Origin: Pseudomonadota bacterium
Lineage (GTDB): Bacteria > Pseudomonadota > Gammaproteobacteria > Xanthomonadales > Xanthomonadaceae
Reading direction: 5' to 3'
Length of the DNA stretch: 64,000 nt
Assembly: GCA_018242425.1 (NCBI GenBank)
Contig: JAFEBX010000009.1
Location: forward strand, 248,001 to 312,000
Made by a program: the position numbers and the translations under genes. The notes under the pieces are model-generated. The model did not search any database and was not told the origin of the DNA. It worked only from the letters and a program-made list of their open reading frames with translations. Each line of letters opens with the position of its first letter. Position 1 is the stretch's first letter. This document shows, in pieces, positions 62,072-64,000 of the stretch.

Positions 62072-63789
62072 CGAATCGCTCCTTGCGCGACCAGTTGCAG
62101 GTGGTCGGCGACCGGGCCGAGCACGAGTGCCGGCATGAATTGCAGGACGGTGAGGATCACCACCACCGACACCAAGGTCAGCGCGAACGTCGGCGTCTCC
62201 ACGTGCAGGGTGCCGGCGCCTTCCGGGGCGACGCGTTTCCTCGCCATGCTCGCGGCGATCGCCAGCGGGAAGACCAGGGCCGGCAGGCGGCCGCACAGCA
62301 GCACGATGCTGCAGGTGACGTTCCACCACACGGTGTTGTCGCCCAGTCCTTCGAAACCCGATCCGTTGTTGGCGAACGCCGAGATGTATTCGTAGAGCAC
62401 CTGGGAAATGCCGTGGTGCGCCGGATTGGAATTGGCGGCGAGCGACGGCACCGCCAGCGCGATCGCGGCGAAGCCGAGGATCACCAGTGGCTGGATCAGG
62501 ATCAGCCCGGCCAGCAGGCGCACTTCGTGCGCTTCGATCTTGCGTCCGAACAGTTCCGGCGTGCGTCCCGTCATCAACCCGGCGAGGAATACCGCCAGCA
62601 GCACGTAGACGAAGAATTGCAGGGTGCCGCAGCCGATGCCGCCCCAGATCCCGTTGATCAGCATGTCCGTCATTTCCATGCCGCCAGACAGCGGTGCGAA
62701 GGAATCGTGCATGCCGATCACCGAGCCATTCGATGTCTGCGTGGTGAGCGCGCCATAGATCGCCGACGCATCGACGCCAAGACGGACTTCCTTGCCTTCC
62801 ATCGCCAGCGCGCCGGCACTGGCCGCGGGATGTCTTTCCAGAACGAGCATCGCCGCGCTGGATGCCAGCGACATGCCGAGCATGGTCGCGAACACGAATG
62901 TCGACAGGCGCCTGCGTCCGGTGAACGGACCGATCATCGCCACGCAACCGATCGGGATCAGGATCAGGAACACGGTGTTGAAGAAGCTGGAGAACGGCGT
63001 CGGGTTTTCCAGCGCCATCGCGCCGTTCGGGCCATACCAGCCACCGCCATTGGTGCCGAGCTGCTTGGCCGCGACCATCGGCGCCACCGGGCCGACCGGG
63101 ATGTGTTGCGTCGCCATGCCGGCACTGGCATCGATCGGCTGGACGTCGGCGCCGCGCACCAGCGTCGCCGGCACGCCCTGCCAGGCCATCAGCAACGACG
63201 CGACCAGGCACAGCGGCAACATCACCCGCAACGTCGCGCGCACCACGTCCTGCCAGAAATTGCCGACGTCGCGATCACGTCCCTCAACGCCAATCTCGCC
63301 ACGCTCCAGCACTTCGCGACCACCGAAGAACGCGCGCAACGTCGCCACCAGCATCGCCAGGCCGAACATCGGCGTCACCACCTGCAGGCCGACGATGGCG
63401 ACCATCTGCGACAGCCACGACAGCTGCGACTGCCCCGAATAATGCTGCTGGTTGGTATTGGTGAGGAACGACACCATGGTGTGCAGCGCCAGGTCCCAGC
63501 TCATGCCCGGCGCGTGGTCGGGATTGAGCGGCAAGCGGTCCTGCACCATGAATTGCAACCAGCACACCAACCCGACCACGAGATTCGCGGCGAGGAAGGA
63601 CAGCGCATAGGTTTTCCAGCGCATGCGCGCCGACGATGCCGGTCCGATCAGCGCATACAGCAGTTTTTCGACCGGCAGGAAGACCCTGTCGAGCGGCGCC
63701 TTGCCGCCGCGCATCACCTTCGCCATGTACAGGCCGAGTGGCCAGCCGAGGACGATGGCGACGCCCATGACGAGAACGAGATTGATCAT
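62068..63789 (-). CDS. kdpA: K+-transporting ATPase subunit KdpA
   Basis: The 573-residue channel-like subunit has ten membrane helices and the four pore segments of the superfamily of K+ transporters: [35 protein letters not shown] and [11 protein letters not shown]. It selects and passes K+. It starts nine bases after the kdpF stop and overlaps kdpB by four bases. Confidence 0.97.
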
Positions 63790-63798
63790 GTCGATGCC

Positions 63799-63891
63799 TC
63801 AGAAGCGCTCGGGGCGCAGGATCACGAGCACGAGATAGACCGCGGCGGCGAAGGCCGCGAGCAGGGAAACGATGGCGAGCCAGGTGGGCAT
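63799..63891 (-). CDS. kdpF: K+-transporting ATPase small subunit KdpF
   Basis: A 30-residue open frame directly before kdpA encodes a single transmembrane helix: MPTWLAIVSLLAAF, then AAAVYLVLVILRPERF. The LVLVILRPERF end is the KdpF hallmark. The position and size fit KdpF, a lipid-like stabiliser of the KdpABC complex. A GAGGAGAAT motif precedes the ATG. Confidence 0.93.
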   Translation of the reverse strand: MPTWLAIVSLLAAFAAAVYLVLVILRPERF

Positions 63892-63901
63892 GGGATTCTC
63901 C

Positions 63902-64000
63902 TCAGAAGCGGCGCGACAGGCCGATGTAGACCTGCGAATCCGGAGTCGCGTTGTTGAGCCCGATGTTCGTGCCTGCATCCAGTTGCAGCTTCGGCGTGAC
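63902..64000 (-). CDS. C-terminus of an outer-membrane beta-barrel protein (partial)
   Basis: Only the last 32 codons are in the window; the gene begins beyond the right edge. The visible end (LQLDAGTNIGLNNATPDSQV, then YIGLSRRF) alternates polar and hydrophobic residues and finishes in phenylalanine, the signature of the last strand of an outer-membrane barrel. It resembles the end of the phenol-degradation MetA-pathway/transporter family (PF13557). The stop lies 10 bases before kdpF on the same strand, so it may belong to the kdp transcript. Confidence 0.7.
   Translation of the reverse strand, partial: VTPKLQLDAGTNIGLNNATPDSQVYIGLSRRF

Overview
The window is dense, GC-rich gammaproteobacterial chromosome. 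The bioBFHC order, the GC-rich codon use, the kdpF-led kdp operon preceded by an outer-membrane protein gene, and the sigma-factor/Ser-Thr-kinase pairs suggest Xanthomonadales (Lysobacteraceae/Xanthomonadaceae); the genus cannot be fixed from sequence alone. I see no prophage, insertion sequence with transposase, CRISPR array or rRNA operon. One tRNA gene (Arg, CCG) is present.

Layout. 1-9.2 kb: housekeeping genes (M16 peptidase, trmL, gpsA, secB, a YibN-like rhodanese, a thioesterase, hemD, a FadI-like thiolase, a SodC-type lipoprotein). 9.2-17 kb: nitrogen control. ntrB-ntrC carry an NtrC operator at their promoter. A glnA-amt-acetyltransferase operon has a near-perfect sigma-54 promoter and two helically phased NtrC sites. 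ada and an AmiD-like amidase lie between them. 17-22 kb: uppP, envelope proteins, a PEBP/YheT/PlsC-like operon and a candidate small RNA. 22.3-40 kb: the accessory-looking region. Two paralogous modules (ECF-like sigma factor translationally coupled to a membrane Ser/Thr kinase) flank about 11 kb of genes on the other strand. Those genes all encode exported proteins, including a YadA-like trimeric autotransporter adhesin, an NHL-propeller protein and several unrecognised families. 40-55.9 kb: a patatin-like lipoprotein, mnmG, a PLP enzyme coupled to an ArnT-like glycosyltransferase, the biotin operon bioBFHC, comF, ubiA and a GH20/GH29 glycosidase pair. 56-64 kb: kdpFABCDE on the minus strand, then the end of an outer-membrane protein gene.

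How the genes work together. NtrB/NtrC would sense nitrogen status and, with sigma-54, activate glnA (glutamine synthetase) and amt (ammonium import). The third gene of that operon resembles acetyltransferases that inactivate glutamine-synthetase inhibitors. The bio genes form an overlapping operon from pimeloyl-ACP priming to ring closure, without bioA and bioD. The kdp operon gives high-affinity K+ uptake with its own KdpD/KdpE control.

The most interesting parts are: the sigma/kinase-flanked export cluster, in which both sigma factors have Thr-Thr where canonical ECF factors have an acidic motif; a minus-strand GGA-rich, multi-hairpin, terminator-ended candidate RNA at about 22.1 kb that resembles RsmA/CsrA-titrating RNAs; and a two-copy palindromic element with GCATCGC terminal inverted repeats that fills two convergent gene gaps (19.4 and 46.6 kb) and shows a compensatory base change in its stem.
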